The notes beneath the pieces are model-generated. The model was not told the DNA's origin. It was given only the letters and a program-made list of their open reading frames with translations, and did no database searches. From JBGMEA01 sp041447245 (GTDB taxonomy: Bacteria > Bacillota > Clostridia > Eubacteriales > Anaerofustaceae): a stretch of DNA of 61,159 bases. Location: NCBI GenBank assembly GCA_041447245.1, contig JBGMEA010000024.1, positions 1-61,159 on the forward strand, read 5' to 3'. Positions 1 to 8,460 of this stretch are shown piece by piece. Position 1 is the first letter of the stretch. The number at the start of each line of letters is the position of its first letter. The translations under genes and the position numbers were made by a program.

Positions 1-128
1 AGGACCCTTTTAAGGGTCGTTAGAGTGTCGTAAGCGGTTGGCGAATCAGTGGCGCTTTGAGGCGCCGCTGGTACCAGACCCTTATAGGGTCTAAGCAAGA
101 CCGCCCGTTTTACGGGCGGCTGCTATTT

Positions 129-192
129 AACGATCAATCACAAACATATAAACAATGAACAACCCATGTAGGGAAGGCATATCATGCCTTCC
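129..192. repeat. Composite dispersed repeat, copy 1
   Basis: An AT-rich block (CGATCAATCACAAACATAT onward) is followed by GTAGG and a palindrome with 9-base arms and a 3-base loop at 172-192. The same block recurs at 649-713, 60702-60731 and 60910-60939, and a decayed piece at about 35868-35885. A GC-rich hairpin (101-119) precedes it, as in the other copies. Confidence 0.8.
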
Positions 193-253
193 GCACCAAT
201 CTGCGCATCGAAAAAATAACCAACCCTTTCGGATATCACGAAACGAATAGCAC

Positions 254-274
254 GGAACGCGTCATACGCGTTCC
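254..274. repeat. 21-bp palindromic repeat (GGAACGCGT type)
   Basis: GGAACGCGT, a 3-base loop, then ACGCGTTCC, followed by CTACA. The arms are perfect. It is the same architecture as at 769-789, 11470-11490, 60554-60574, 60621-60641, 60759-60779 and 60829-60849. Confidence 0.8.
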
Positions 275-648
275 CTACATCATGTATTTTGAAACCACAA
301 TGACAATCAAATCAAACCACCGCATTCCGCTCCCAAAGGCTCGGGGTTGGCATCAAGCGTGATGCGACCGAGCAAGGGCATGACCCGCACGGTTTTGGTA
401 TAAAAATTCCGAGCAGATTTTTCTTCTGCCAACTTTCACGGTCTGCCGTTCCATTATCTGCCGATGGAATTTTTGTCAAAACCGTAAGGCTGACATGCCG
501 CGAGGCGGATCAGCGTAAAGCTTTTGCCGCGCTTTGAAGGGCTTTCCAACCTACGTGGAGAACTGATATCATGTGTCCCTTCATGAGCGTAGCCTGCGGA
601 GCGAATTCCCTTATAAGCGCGTTGTTGCCGGCAATCCGGCATTTTATT

Positions 649-713
649 TAACGATCAATCGCAAAGATATAAACAATGAACAACCCATGTAGGGAAGGCA
701 TATCATGCGATCC
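649..713. repeat. Composite dispersed repeat, copy 2
   Basis: Near-identical to 129-192 over the AT-rich block and GTAGGGAAGGCAT. The right palindrome arm is degenerate (ATGCGATCC). A short GC hairpin (GCCGGCAATCCGGC) lies just upstream. Confidence 0.75.
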
Positions 714-768
714 GCAAACCATACCACACCAACAACGATGAAATACATAATGGCAGAAACACATAAAA

Positions 769-789
769 GGAACGCGTATTACGCGTTCC
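769..789. repeat. 21-bp palindromic repeat, likely also the terminator of the 809-1834 gene
   Basis: GGAACGCGT-ATT-ACGCGTTCC. On the minus strand the stem is followed by TTTTATG and lies 20 bases past the stop codon of the uroporphyrinogen-decarboxylase-like gene, so the repeat may double as its terminator. Confidence 0.6.
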
Positions 790-808
790 TTGCATTCGTA
801 CGGAGATG

Positions 809-1834
809 CTATGCGTAATGGCGTTTGCTGTACTCATACAGCTCGCGCGCAACGAGTTCGTTTACGTGCTCGTTCACAGGCATGTATGCCGCAATCAGCC
901 CGCCGTCCATGGCAAACGTGTCAATGTACCAATGGACATGATCGAGAATCGCCTGATCGGATACCCCTTCACGGAAGGTGATGTTTTCGTCCAGAGCAAT
1001 CTGGATCGGCAACTCTTTGCCATATTTCCCGCGCAATGCGATAAGATCGTTCATGCGCTGCGCTTCCCACATGTCCGCACCCAGCTTCACCATCTGAGGA
1101 ACCAGCGTCTCCACTTTCCCGCAGGAATGGAAATTGATGTATTTGCCGTTTTTGTGGGCGAAATCGACGATGCGCTGATATGGTTTGTAAAGATATTTCT
1201 GGTACATGTCGGGCGATATGAACGTGCTGATCTGCGTTCCCCAGTCGTCGCTGTTGATGAACGCGTCAAACGGCGCCCACTCGCGGATCACCTTGTCCAT
1301 CAGCGCGATTTTGTAGTCTGCCATGCGCTCGAAGAACCGCGTCGCGGACTCTTCTTCTTCCATGAGAAAACAGAACACTTCCTCCGCTGTCGCCAGAGAG
1401 AGCAGACGCTCGAACAACCCGTCCTGCATCAGGTAAAAATTCATGACATTCGGATCGGCTGCCGCCAGCGCGTCTTCTTTGCCCGCGGTAAAATCCATGC
1501 TGTCGAAATCGGGAAAAATCAGCTTCTCTTCCCATTCCGACGGGCTTTGCATAATGAAGGTGTTCGGGGTGACCATCTGTCCGCCCGCGGTCGGAACAAA
1601 GGTCCAGTCCACGCCGAACCAGTCTTTTCCGCTGTCGAAAAAGAACGGTCGGTCGTTGTCGTGCGGGCAGAGCACCAACCCTTTTTCCTGATTGGTGTTC
1701 GGCACCCATTTCGGTTTTTTGCGGTCAAACACCGCTTTGAGGTTTTCTTTCGGAGAGATCGGATAGTCCAGTTCAACTTTGGGCATCGGCTGCGGCATCG
1801 TCGGCAGGGCTTCCGTTGTTTTGTTGTCTGTCAT
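809..1834 (-). CDS. Uroporphyrinogen decarboxylase-fold protein (MtaA/CmuA-like)
   Basis: A 341-residue single-domain protein of the URO-D/methyltransferase superfamily. The barrel is recognisable by the C-terminal FHSCGKVETLVPQMVKLGAD stretch (about residues 234-253); its His and Cys match the zinc-binding HxC seen in corrinoid-dependent MtaA/CmuA methyltransferases. True heme-pathway HemE is unlikely because no other heme genes are near and the N-terminus differs. The ATG has AAAGGAGT upstream. It lies 84 bp downstream of a co-directional flavin reductase, so the pair may form an operon acting on a methylated or aromatic substrate. That role is inference; no corrinoid protein gene is visible nearby. 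Confidence 0.8.
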   Translation of the reverse strand: MTDNKTTEALPTMPQPMPKVELDYPISPKENLKAVFDRKKPKWVPNTNQEKGLVLCPHDNDRPFFFDSGKDWFGVDWTFVPTAGGQMVTPNTFIMQSPSEWEEKLIFPDFDSMDFTAGKEDALAAADPNVMNFYLMQDGLFERLLSLATAEEVFCFLMEEEESATRFFERMADYKIALMDKVIREWAPFDAFINSDDWGTQISTFISPDMYQKYLYKPYQRIVDFAHKNGKYINFHSCGKVETLVPQMVKLGADMWEAQRMNDLIALRGKYGKELPIQIALDENITFREGVSDQAILDHVHWYIDTFAMDGGLIAAYMPVNEHVNELVARELYEYSKRHYA

Positions 1835-1918
1835 ACATGACTCCTTTCTTTCCCGGTATATGAAAATTTTACGGTCACAACACCATCGGCAGTAGGCAGA
1901 ATGAAAATTCAGCTGCCT

Positions 1919-3820
1919 TTACAGATCCATGGCGGCATTGCTGCCTGTCAAAGTCGCGCTCAGAAGCGTTCCCTGAGAGGTGGTGCAGTCGCCGAGCAGC
2001 ACGACTTTTTCCGCCAGTCCCGCAAATTTAGCGGCTTCGGCGGTTTTCGGTTTCACGCCGAGCGACACCACAAGCGTGTCAAACGGCACATCCTGACGGC
2101 ATTCGGCACATTCGAGCGTAACGGAGTGTTCCGCCGCCGAAATCAGTTTGTGCTGCGTGAGAATTGTGACGTTTTCTTTTTTGAGCAGTTGGAGAATCGC
2201 CGTCATCGGCACGGGGTTGCTCGCGATCATTTCCGCTTCGCTCACCATTTCCACGAGCGTGACTTCTTTTCCTTCGCGCGCAAGCACCAGCGCGTTTTCA
2301 CAGCCCGCAAGTCCGCCTCCCGCAATGACGACTTTGTTTCCGACCGAGACCTTTCCCGATTCGACATCGCCGACCCAGACGACGTGTTTGCCGTCAAGAC
2401 CGGGAATCGGCGGGAGATTCGGTTCGGCACCGATTGCCACAAACACCGCGTCGGGATGTTCCGCTTGGATGAGCGCTTCCGTCGCTTCGGTGTTTTTGCG
2501 GATGATAATGCGGCTGTCCGCTTCGGTCGTGCGGATCGCCCAGTCGAGATAATCCTTCAGATCGGCTTTGAATTCGGGACGCACCGCCAGATGCAGCGTG
2601 CCGCCGAGTTGATTCGTTTTTTCGAAAAGCACCACGTCGTGCCCCCGATCCGCCGCTGTGCGGGCAGCTTCCATTCCCGCGGGACCGCCGCCGACGATCA
2701 CCACTTTTTTCTTCGTTACGGGAAGTCCGAGCGCAATATCCGTTTCCACTTCCCTGCCCGCTCTGGGGTTGACTGCACAGGCGACACGTTTGCCGCGCAT
2801 GCCGTGCGTGCGGTTGAGACACACCACGCATCGGATGCAGGGACGGATGTCCTCTTCCTGACCGAGGCGCGCTTTTTCGGGCGCAAACGGATCGGCGATC
2901 ACCGTTCGGATCATGGCGCACATATCGGCTTCGCCGTTTTCCAGAATCTGTTCCGCCAAGTTAAGATCAATCGAACCGACCGTCGTGATCGGCACTTTGA
3001 TGCCCGCTTTTTTGAGCGAAGCCGCGTAATGCACATTGTATCCGCGTTTGAAATAAGAAGGCTGGGTGGATACAGGCACCAGATCATCCACGAGCAGCAT
3101 GCCCGCCGACACATGCAGAAGGTCGATTTTATCCTCAATGACTTTCACAAACTCGATGGTTTCGGGCAGTTCCACGCCCCCGGGCACCAGCTCTTCGGCA
3201 CTGATGCGGAATTCGATGGCGAGTTTGTTTTTCGTTTTTCTGCGGATTTCATCGACGAGCTCGCACGCAAACCGTGCGCGGTTTTCGATGCTTCCGCCGT
3301 ATTTATCCGTGCGGTGGTTAAACAATGGCGAGAAGAAATTGCTGATGAGAATTCCGTGACCGCCGTGCAGCAGCACCATGTCCATCCCGCAGAAAGCGGC
3401 TCGTTCCGCCGCATCGGAGAACGCGGCAATCCATCCGTCGATGTCCGCCTGACTCATCAGATCGATGGCGGACTGTCCCGGAGGAGCAAAGGCAAAGGCG
3501 CCGAGTTCGACGGAGGCTTTCGCTCCGTATCGGTGCATTTCTTCGGCAAAGGTCGTCAGTCCGACAAGCACATTATCGGAACCCATATTCACGCAAAATC
3601 CGCTCCCCATGCCGTTCAGCGGTGTCACTCCGGAAATGCCGAGCGTGACGATGCCGGCTCCCCCTTTTGCGAGTTCTCTGCTCCATGCGAGCAGTTCGGG
3701 AGAAATTGTGCCGTCGTTGTTTGCCAGACGGGGCGCGGCAGGCGCGGTTTCGATGCGGTTTTTCACGAGCATCGGACCAATCTGAATCGGCTCGAATACT
3801 TTTTCATACGATTTTTTCAT
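1919..3820 (-). CDS. NADH:flavin oxidoreductase, FadH/BaiCD-like old-yellow enzyme
   Basis: A 633-residue iron-sulfur flavoenzyme with the 2,4-dienoyl-CoA reductase architecture. An FMN barrel occupies about residues 1-340, including HGGHG and RTDKYGGSIENRARF. Then comes a Cys cluster of the form CxxCxxC with a later Cys before AVNPRAGRE for a 4Fe-4S centre. After that come two Rossmann segments, VVIVGGGPAG for FAD and VVIAGGGLAG for NAD(P)H. The family reduces activated C=C bonds of enoates, steroids or related substrates in anaerobes. The usual HGAHGYL tyrosine is Ile here (HGGHGIL), so the proton-donor arrangement may differ. AAGGAG lies upstream of the ATG. A paralogue is transcribed divergently at 3985. 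The substrate is unknown. Confidence 0.88.
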   Translation of the reverse strand: MKKSYEKVFEPIQIGPMLVKNRIETAPAAPRLANNDGTISPELLAWSRELAKGGAGIVTLGISGVTPLNGMGSGFCVNMGSDNVLVGLTTFAEEMHRYGAKASVELGAFAFAPPGQSAIDLMSQADIDGWIAAFSDAAERAAFCGMDMVLLHGGHGILISNFFSPLFNHRTDKYGGSIENRARFACELVDEIRRKTKNKLAIEFRISAEELVPGGVELPETIEFVKVIEDKIDLLHVSAGMLLVDDLVPVSTQPSYFKRGYNVHYAASLKKAGIKVPITTVGSIDLNLAEQILENGEADMCAMIRTVIADPFAPEKARLGQEEDIRPCIRCVVCLNRTHGMRGKRVACAVNPRAGREVETDIALGLPVTKKKVVIVGGGPAGMEAARTAADRGHDVVLFEKTNQLGGTLHLAVRPEFKADLKDYLDWAIRTTEADSRIIIRKNTEATEALIQAEHPDAVFVAIGAEPNLPPIPGLDGKHVVWVGDVESGKVSVGNKVVIAGGGLAGCENALVLAREGKEVTLVEMVSEAEMIASNPVPMTAILQLLKKENVTILTQHKLISAAEHSVTLECAECRQDVPFDTLVVSLGVKPKTAEAAKFAGLAEKVVLLGDCTTSQGTLLSATLTGSNAAMDL

Positions 3821-3984
3821 CCATGTTCTCCTTACGGTTTATCTGTTCGTGATTGAATCTCTTGTTTTAAGCGTCCCTTTATGGTACATTGTATATTATA
3901 ACAGATGATTCGATTGTTTCATCCATGTAAATGCAGTTTGAAAAAGAAATCGGAATCAATCGCAACGAGGAAGGAGAGTAACCG
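3821..3984. promoter_or_regulatory. Divergent promoter region between two flavin reductases
   Basis: A 164-bp AT-rich spacer between divergent genes. It contains TATAAT-like boxes around 3892-3902 usable in both directions, within TGTATATTATAACAG. The words TTTCATCCATGT occur near both ends. No convincing dyad operator was seen. Confidence 0.45.
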
Positions 3985-5880
3985 ATGAAAGAGTTTTCCC
4001 GTGTCATGCAACCCCTGAAGATCGGACCGCTGACAAGCCGCAACCGCATTGAAGTCGCGCCCGCAGAACCGTTTCTGCCCGGCATCGACGGATACGTTAC
4101 CGATCAGTTCATCGCATATACCGCCGCCATGGCGAGAGGAGGAGCCGGCATTGTGACCATCGGGGACAGCCCGATCAACGAAGCATATGCTTCCCACTCG
4201 AAATATGTCATCAATCTTTCGGACAATTATGTGGAACACGGACTGTTTTCCCTCACCGACGCGATCCACCGATACGGCGCGCTTGCTTCGATCGAGCTGA
4301 ACCTGCGTGATGAGGAACGTCTCCCCGCGGATTACACCAAAGAAGAAGTGCATCAGCTGATCCGAGATTTTGCGGATGCCGCACGACGATGCAAAAATTC
4401 AGGGTTTGATATGGTGATGGTGCACGGCGGACACGGACATGTTGTGGCAAATTTCTACTCCCCGAAAATGAACAAGCGTACCGACGAGTACGGCGCGGAT
4501 ACGTTCGAAAGCCGCAGCCGGTTCGCAAATGAACTCATCGACGCGGTGCGCGAAGCAATCGGCACGGATATGGCAATCGAATACCGCATCAGCGGAGACG
4601 AACTGGTGCCCGACGGAGTGCATGTGGAGGAGGCATTGCGATTCGCAAAATCGATCCAGCACAAGATCGACATGATTCACGTGTCGGTCGGCAGCCTTTA
4701 CGAATTTTCCACCATTGCCTATATGATTCAGCCCGCCTATTTCCCGCATGCGACAAACGTGCGTTTTGCGGAACGTTTCAAACAGGAACTCGATATCCCC
4801 GTCGTGACGGTGGGTTCTTTCAATATGTCGCTTGCGGAAGAAGCCGTCGCTAACGGACAGGCTGATATGGTCGCCATGATCCGCACATTCATTGCGGATC
4901 CCGACTGCGTGAAGAAAGCCAAAGACGGCATCGCGGACGAAATCCGTCCATGCATCCGCTGCTGCATCTGCACGGGAGGCTCCGATCCGCATGCCTCCCC
5001 AAAGCCGATCCGCTGCTCGGTCAATCCTCTGGTGGGCAGAGAAAACACGATTCCGTGCGTCCCGAAAACCGATTTGCCCAAACGGGTTGTCATCGTCGGC
5101 GGGGGCTGCGCGGGGCTCGAAGCGGCAAGATGGCTTGCCTACCGCGGACATCAGCCGATCCTGCTGGAACAGCGCGACACGCTCGGAGGCAGTCTGATCG
5201 ATGCTTCCGCAAATCCGATCAAATCAGACGTAAAAGCATATTGCGAATGGGCAGTGCATACCGTACTGAAAGATAAGCGCATCGACGTCCGTACCTCCAC
5301 AAAAGCGACAAGAGAACTGTTGAATGAACTGCGTCCGGATGCGCTGTTCATCGCTGCGGGGAGCTCACAGATCATACCCAATATCCCCGGTATTGAGGGG
5401 GACAACGTCATGCTCGCCGTGGATACGGACAAGGGCATCCGCAAACCCGATAAACGGGTCGTGCTCGTCGGCGCAGGCATGACGGGAACGGAAACAGCCG
5501 TGACGCTCGCCAACGAAGGGCACGAAGTCACAATCATCGATATGCGCACCCTCGCTCAAATCGATGCGAACGCAAACACGGGCGGACTGAATGTCGGCAC
5601 GATTCGCGCGATGTCCGCAAAGGCGGGTATCAAGGTGATGGAAGGAGTGCGGTTGGTCGAAATAACGAAAGACGGCGCCGTCATTGAAGACAAGAACGGA
5701 GCCAGGCAGACTCTTGCCTGTGATTCTGTCGTCCTCTCTCTCGGCGTGAAGGCAGACACTGCAACAATCCGAGAACTGGAAGGACTGGTTGACAACACCG
5801 TCATCATCGGAGACTGCTCAAAACCAGGAAACATCACATCTGCCGTACGCGAAGGATTCTATGCCGCATTGAATCTGTAG
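3985..5880 (+). CDS. NADH:flavin oxidoreductase, FadH/BaiCD-like paralogue
   Basis: A 631-residue paralogue of the divergent neighbour with the same order: an FMN barrel (HGGHGHV, RTDEYGADTFESRSRF), a Cys-rich 4Fe-4S segment CIRCCIC with a later Cys before SVNPLVGRE, an FAD Rossmann motif VVIVGGGCAG and an NAD(P)H motif VVLVGAGMTG. The barrel tyrosine position is His (HGGHGHV), unlike Ile in the neighbour, and the usual YGGS is YGAD. The two proteins therefore probably act on different or unusual substrates. AGGAAGGAG precedes the ATG by an ideal distance. The gene ends at a strong bidirectional terminator. Family assignment is firm; the reaction is not. Confidence 0.88.
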   Translation: MKEFSRVMQPLKIGPLTSRNRIEVAPAEPFLPGIDGYVTDQFIAYTAAMARGGAGIVTIGDSPINEAYASHSKYVINLSDNYVEHGLFSLTDAIHRYGALASIELNLRDEERLPADYTKEEVHQLIRDFADAARRCKNSGFDMVMVHGGHGHVVANFYSPKMNKRTDEYGADTFESRSRFANELIDAVREAIGTDMAIEYRISGDELVPDGVHVEEALRFAKSIQHKIDMIHVSVGSLYEFSTIAYMIQPAYFPHATNVRFAERFKQELDIPVVTVGSFNMSLAEEAVANGQADMVAMIRTFIADPDCVKKAKDGIADEIRPCIRCCICTGGSDPHASPKPIRCSVNPLVGRENTIPCVPKTDLPKRVVIVGGGCAGLEAARWLAYRGHQPILLEQRDTLGGSLIDASANPIKSDVKAYCEWAVHTVLKDKRIDVRTSTKATRELLNELRPDALFIAAGSSQIIPNIPGIEGDNVMLAVDTDKGIRKPDKRVVLVGAGMTGTETAVTLANEGHEVTIIDMRTLAQIDANANTGGLNVGTIRAMSAKAGIKVMEGVRLVEITKDGAVIEDKNGARQTLACDSVVLSLGVKADTATIRELEGLVDNTVIIGDCSKPGNITSAVREGFYAALNL

Positions 5881-5893
5881 TTAAAATCAAAAG

Positions 5894-5925
5894 ACCCGAA
5901 ACGGATGACTCGTTTCGGGTTTCTT
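5894..5925. terminator. Bidirectional intrinsic terminator
   Basis: A 10-bp stem, ACCCGAAACG paired with CGTTTCGGGT around a 7-base loop. A T-rich tract follows on the plus strand and an A-rich flank precedes it, so it serves the convergent genes on both sides. Confidence 0.85.
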
Positions 5926-6561
5926 TTATTGTTGCAGCGCTTCGCATTTTTGGGAAGTCTGACGCCGAAAGTAGCGGATGCTCAGAACGCCGACAGGAAT
6001 AAAGTACGCACACCAGAACTCAAGCATCGCCGTTCCGATCCAGTCCGCGCCGCTCATTCCCGCAGAGAAAATACCCAGCATCGGCATCACAAAACAACCT
6101 GCCGCAAACACGCCATGCACCATCAGCAGCACACTGAGCCATCGATCTCCGCGGTCGGCTTTGAGAATGGTCATTCCCGCAAAAAACGTGGAACAAGCCA
6201 TCAGACAATAACCCAACAGATCGAGATTAAACATCAGCCCGAACGAATTGTAATCCAGAATCTGCATTGCCTGCGCGGAGAGGGTGTCGTTCGCGACGGT
6301 GCTCAATTGAATGAAATACACCATCGTGTTGCACAGGGCATACATCCCGCCGAAGATTACGGCGCACATTGCAGCAACCGATGACCCGTCGCGGCGGAAA
6401 CGGTAAAATCCCGCGTTCATCATGACAAGCCCCCATGCGATGAAAATACTCGCAAGATAACAGACCGTAAGGGAGTTGCAGAGCATCGCGGCAGAAAAAG
6501 CCAGCACACCGACAAGGTTCAATGCGGCGCCAGCCGCGGCGATTGTTTTATCCGTATTCAT
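5926..6561 (-). CDS. Multi-pass membrane protein of unknown function
   Basis: A 211-residue very hydrophobic protein with about six predicted membrane segments (first at roughly 12-50, last around 180-200) and short polar loops. I do not recognise the family. Its start overlaps the stop of the upstream TetR gene in ATGA, with GGAGG ahead of the start, so the two are translationally coupled. Because the TetR promoter carries a perfect operator, this protein is most likely the target the repressor controls, as is common for TetR-linked efflux or stress membrane proteins. There is no transporter signature to confirm that. Confidence 0.75.
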   Translation of the reverse strand: MNTDKTIAAAGAALNLVGVLAFSAAMLCNSLTVCYLASIFIAWGLVMMNAGFYRFRRDGSSVAAMCAVIFGGMYALCNTMVYFIQLSTVANDTLSAQAMQILDYNSFGLMFNLDLLGYCLMACSTFFAGMTILKADRGDRWLSVLLMVHGVFAAGCFVMPMLGIFSAGMSGADWIGTAMLEFWCAYFIPVGVLSIRYFRRQTSQKCEALQQ

Positions 6562-7136
6562 TTCCAGATTCCTCCGAAAAGTTGTGTTGTCATCTCGTCC
6601 AGATACCGATCCCGCTGTTCTTTGTCGTTCAAGTCCACGCCGAACGCCTGACGAAGAACATCCCTGCGCAGAAAGGAAACCTGCAGGAGCGAGGTCAGCC
6701 AGAATGCAAGGCGGAACGTATCCGTCGGCTCGGCATCTTCTGAAACGCAGGACGCAAAGCCCGCAATGGTGCCGGACGTGTTGTCCTTCAAATCAGGCTC
6801 GGCGAGATCGCCGAGAATCGAGATGCGGGAGATTTCCCTGTGATCCATCAGAAAATCCATCACCTGCTTTGCCGTCTGCTTCAGTCGGGAAAGAGGGTCG
6901 GACGCATCCTCAATCTGCGGTCGAAACGAGCGGATGACCCCCGAGATAATCTGCTGCACACAGAATTCGATGAGGATTTCCTTCGAAGCAAAATAATGAT
7001 GAATCAGCCCCACGCTCACTTCGGATCGGGCTGCGATTTTGCGGATGGTCACTTGGCTTGCGTCACCGTTTTCTTCGCCGATGAGCGCGATTGTCGCCGA
7101 AACGATGGCTTGTTTTGTCCGTTCGGATTTATCCAT
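6558..7136 (-). CDS. TetR/AcrR-family transcriptional regulator
   Basis: 192 residues. The N-terminal helix-turn-helix domain (about 1-50) has the family pattern TIRKIAARSEVSVGLIHHYF followed by SKEIL. The C-terminal helical ligand-binding domain is divergent, so the inducer cannot be guessed. It is the first gene of a two-gene unit with the membrane protein at 5926 (4-bp overlap). Its promoter has consensus -35 and -10 boxes with a perfect 10-bp inverted repeat immediately downstream, which argues for autorepression. Confidence 0.92.
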   Translation of the reverse strand: MDKSERTKQAIVSATIALIGEENGDASQVTIRKIAARSEVSVGLIHHYFASKEILIEFCVQQIISGVIRSFRPQIEDASDPLSRLKQTAKQVMDFLMDHREISRISILGDLAEPDLKDNTSGTIAGFASCVSEDAEPTDTFRLAFWLTSLLQVSFLRRDVLRQAFGVDLNDKEQRDRYLDEMTTQLFGGIWK

Positions 7137-7151
7137 ACAGTCCTCCGCTTA

Positions 7152-7201
7152 ATAATTGAACAACGTTCAATTATCATAACAGAAGCCTTTTCTTCTGTCA
7201 A
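7152..7201 (-). promoter_or_regulatory. tetR promoter with palindromic operator
   Basis: Read on the minus strand: TTGACA (7201-7196), 17 bases, TATGAT (7178-7173). Overlapping the -10 and extending downstream is a perfect dyad, ATAATTGAAC-N3-GTTCAATTAT (7152-7174). The position is ideal for repression by the adjacent TetR protein. Confidence 0.88.
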
Positions 7202-7294
7202 CGAACCCTTACAAAAAAAAGTTCATAATTTTTCAAGGACTTCTCCGCAACCCGTCGAAAGACCAATCAGACGTGCTGCGTGCGGACGAATCTG

Positions 7295-7303
7295 TGCTAT
7301 AAT
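7295..7303 (+). promoter_or_regulatory. Extended -10 promoter of the dgt-like gene
   Basis: TGCTATAAT is a perfect TATAAT with the TGn extension; no good -35 is seen. Transcription would begin near 7310, just ahead of the GAGGA ribosome site, which supports the start at 7322 rather than the upstream in-frame ATG. Confidence 0.7.
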
Positions 7304-7321
7304 ACATACAGAGGACATGCG

Positions 7322-8320
7322 ATGAACATCCGATTGGAAAAAGAACAAAGAGAGTATGAATTTCTGAGCGAATACGCACAAAAATCGGCGGACTCCAAGG
7401 GACGGGAACGACGCGAAGAGCCCTGCGAAATCCGTACCTGCTACGAGCGGGATCGCGACCGCATTCTGCACAGTAAATCCTTCCGTAGGCTCAAGCACAA
7501 AACACAGGTATTCATTTCCCCCGAGGGAGATCATTACCGCACGCGCCTGACCCATACGCTGGAAGTGGCGCAGATCGCGCGCACCATTGCCACTGCGCTC
7601 CGATTGAACGAATATCTCACGGAAGCCATCGCGCTGGGACACGATCTGGGACATACCCCATTCGGACATTCGGGAGAAGACGTGCTCAACGAAATCTGCC
7701 CGTTCCCGTTTGAACACAACCGTCAGAGTCTGCGCGTCGTGGAAGAACTCGAAGGCGGCAAAGGGCTGAACCTGACGTGGGAAGTGCGCGACGGCATCTG
7801 CAACCACTGTTCGGGCTTCCATCCGTCCACACTGGAGGGCGAAGTGGTGTATCTGTCGGATAAAATCGCCTACATCAACCACGACATCGATGATGCGATT
7901 CGCGCAAAAATTCTCACGCTTGACGAACTGCCCGCCGATTCCATCGCGATTTTGGGACAAACCCACTCCAAACGGATCAACACCATGATCGTGGATATCA
8001 TCAAAAACAGCATCGGCAGGGATAAAATCATCCGCAGCAAAGAAATCGAAGACGCCACGCTGAAACTGCGCGCTTATCTGTTTGAGCATATTTATATCGA
8101 CTCTCTTGCGAAAGAAGAAGAGAATAAAGCAAAAGATATGCTGCGCAGACTGTACGACTATTTTGTCGCACACAAAGATGCCATGCCCCCCGAATTCGTC
8201 GAGCGGGCACTGAGGGAAGGCACAGAACGCAGTGTGTGCGATTACATTGCAGGAATGACGGACAATTATGCCGTGAAGAAATATAAGGAACTGTTCATCC
8301 CCGCATCGTGGCAGATCTGA
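7322..8320 (+). CDS. dgt: Deoxyguanosinetriphosphate triphosphohydrolase-like HD protein
   Basis: 332 residues of the Dgt-type HD phosphohydrolase family, which hydrolyses dNTPs to deoxynucleosides and tripolyphosphate. The HD metal site is visible as LTHTL (His78), GHDLGH (His107, Asp108, His111) and the later DKIAYINHDIDD. The short clostridial form precedes dnaG and rpoD in many Bacillota, as here. I chose the ATG at 7322 (GAGGA 7 bases upstream) because the longer frame from 7280 would start upstream of the promoter -10. A role in dNTP pool control is the family expectation. Confidence 0.92.
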   Translation: MNIRLEKEQREYEFLSEYAQKSADSKGRERREEPCEIRTCYERDRDRILHSKSFRRLKHKTQVFISPEGDHYRTRLTHTLEVAQIARTIATALRLNEYLTEAIALGHDLGHTPFGHSGEDVLNEICPFPFEHNRQSLRVVEELEGGKGLNLTWEVRDGICNHCSGFHPSTLEGEVVYLSDKIAYINHDIDDAIRAKILTLDELPADSIAILGQTHSKRINTMIVDIIKNSIGRDKIIRSKEIEDATLKLRAYLFEHIYIDSLAKEEENKAKDMLRRLYDYFVAHKDAMPPEFVERALREGTERSVCDYIAGMTDNYAVKKYKELFIPASWQI

Positions 8321-8460
8321 TCAATCCGAACCATCCCGAACAATCTTTCGCGAAGACGTTTGGGGCATTTCATCGTTATAGTTATTAAGAGTAGATTTCA
8401 TCGTTTCAGGTTGACAAAATTCGGGACGATGAGACATTCCAACCGAAAGGAGACTGCGCT

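Larger units (their letters stand above)
1..808. other. Gene-free left edge with hairpins and dispersed repeats
   Basis: No convincing gene lies here. The first 120 bases hold four short hairpins: 3-18, 51-66, 76-92 and 101-119. Positions 129-192 and 649-713 carry two copies of a composite repeat made of an AT-rich conserved block beginning CGATCAATC followed by a GGAAGGCAT-N3-ATGCCTTCC type palindrome (degenerate in the second copy). Two further 21-bp palindromes sit at 254-274 and 769-789. A 62-codon open frame on the minus strand at 454-642 has no ribosome site or recognisable product and I treat it as spurious. Confidence 0.7.

Noticed and set aside
454..642. Minus-strand 62-codon frame in the left repeat region
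   Set aside because: No ribosome site, Arg/Ser-rich composition unlike neighbours, and it lies in repetitive hairpin sequence.
806..1840. Long plus-strand frame opposite the URO-D gene
   Set aside because: It is the antisense shadow of a gene with a clear family match and ribosome site.
1901..3856. 651-codon plus-strand frame opposite the first flavin reductase
   Set aside because: Composition is His/Arg/Phe-rich, as expected for an antisense shadow; the minus strand encodes an intact three-domain enzyme.
7280..7321. Upstream extension of the dgt-like gene
   Set aside because: It would begin before the -10 box; GAGGA and the family N-terminus support 7322.
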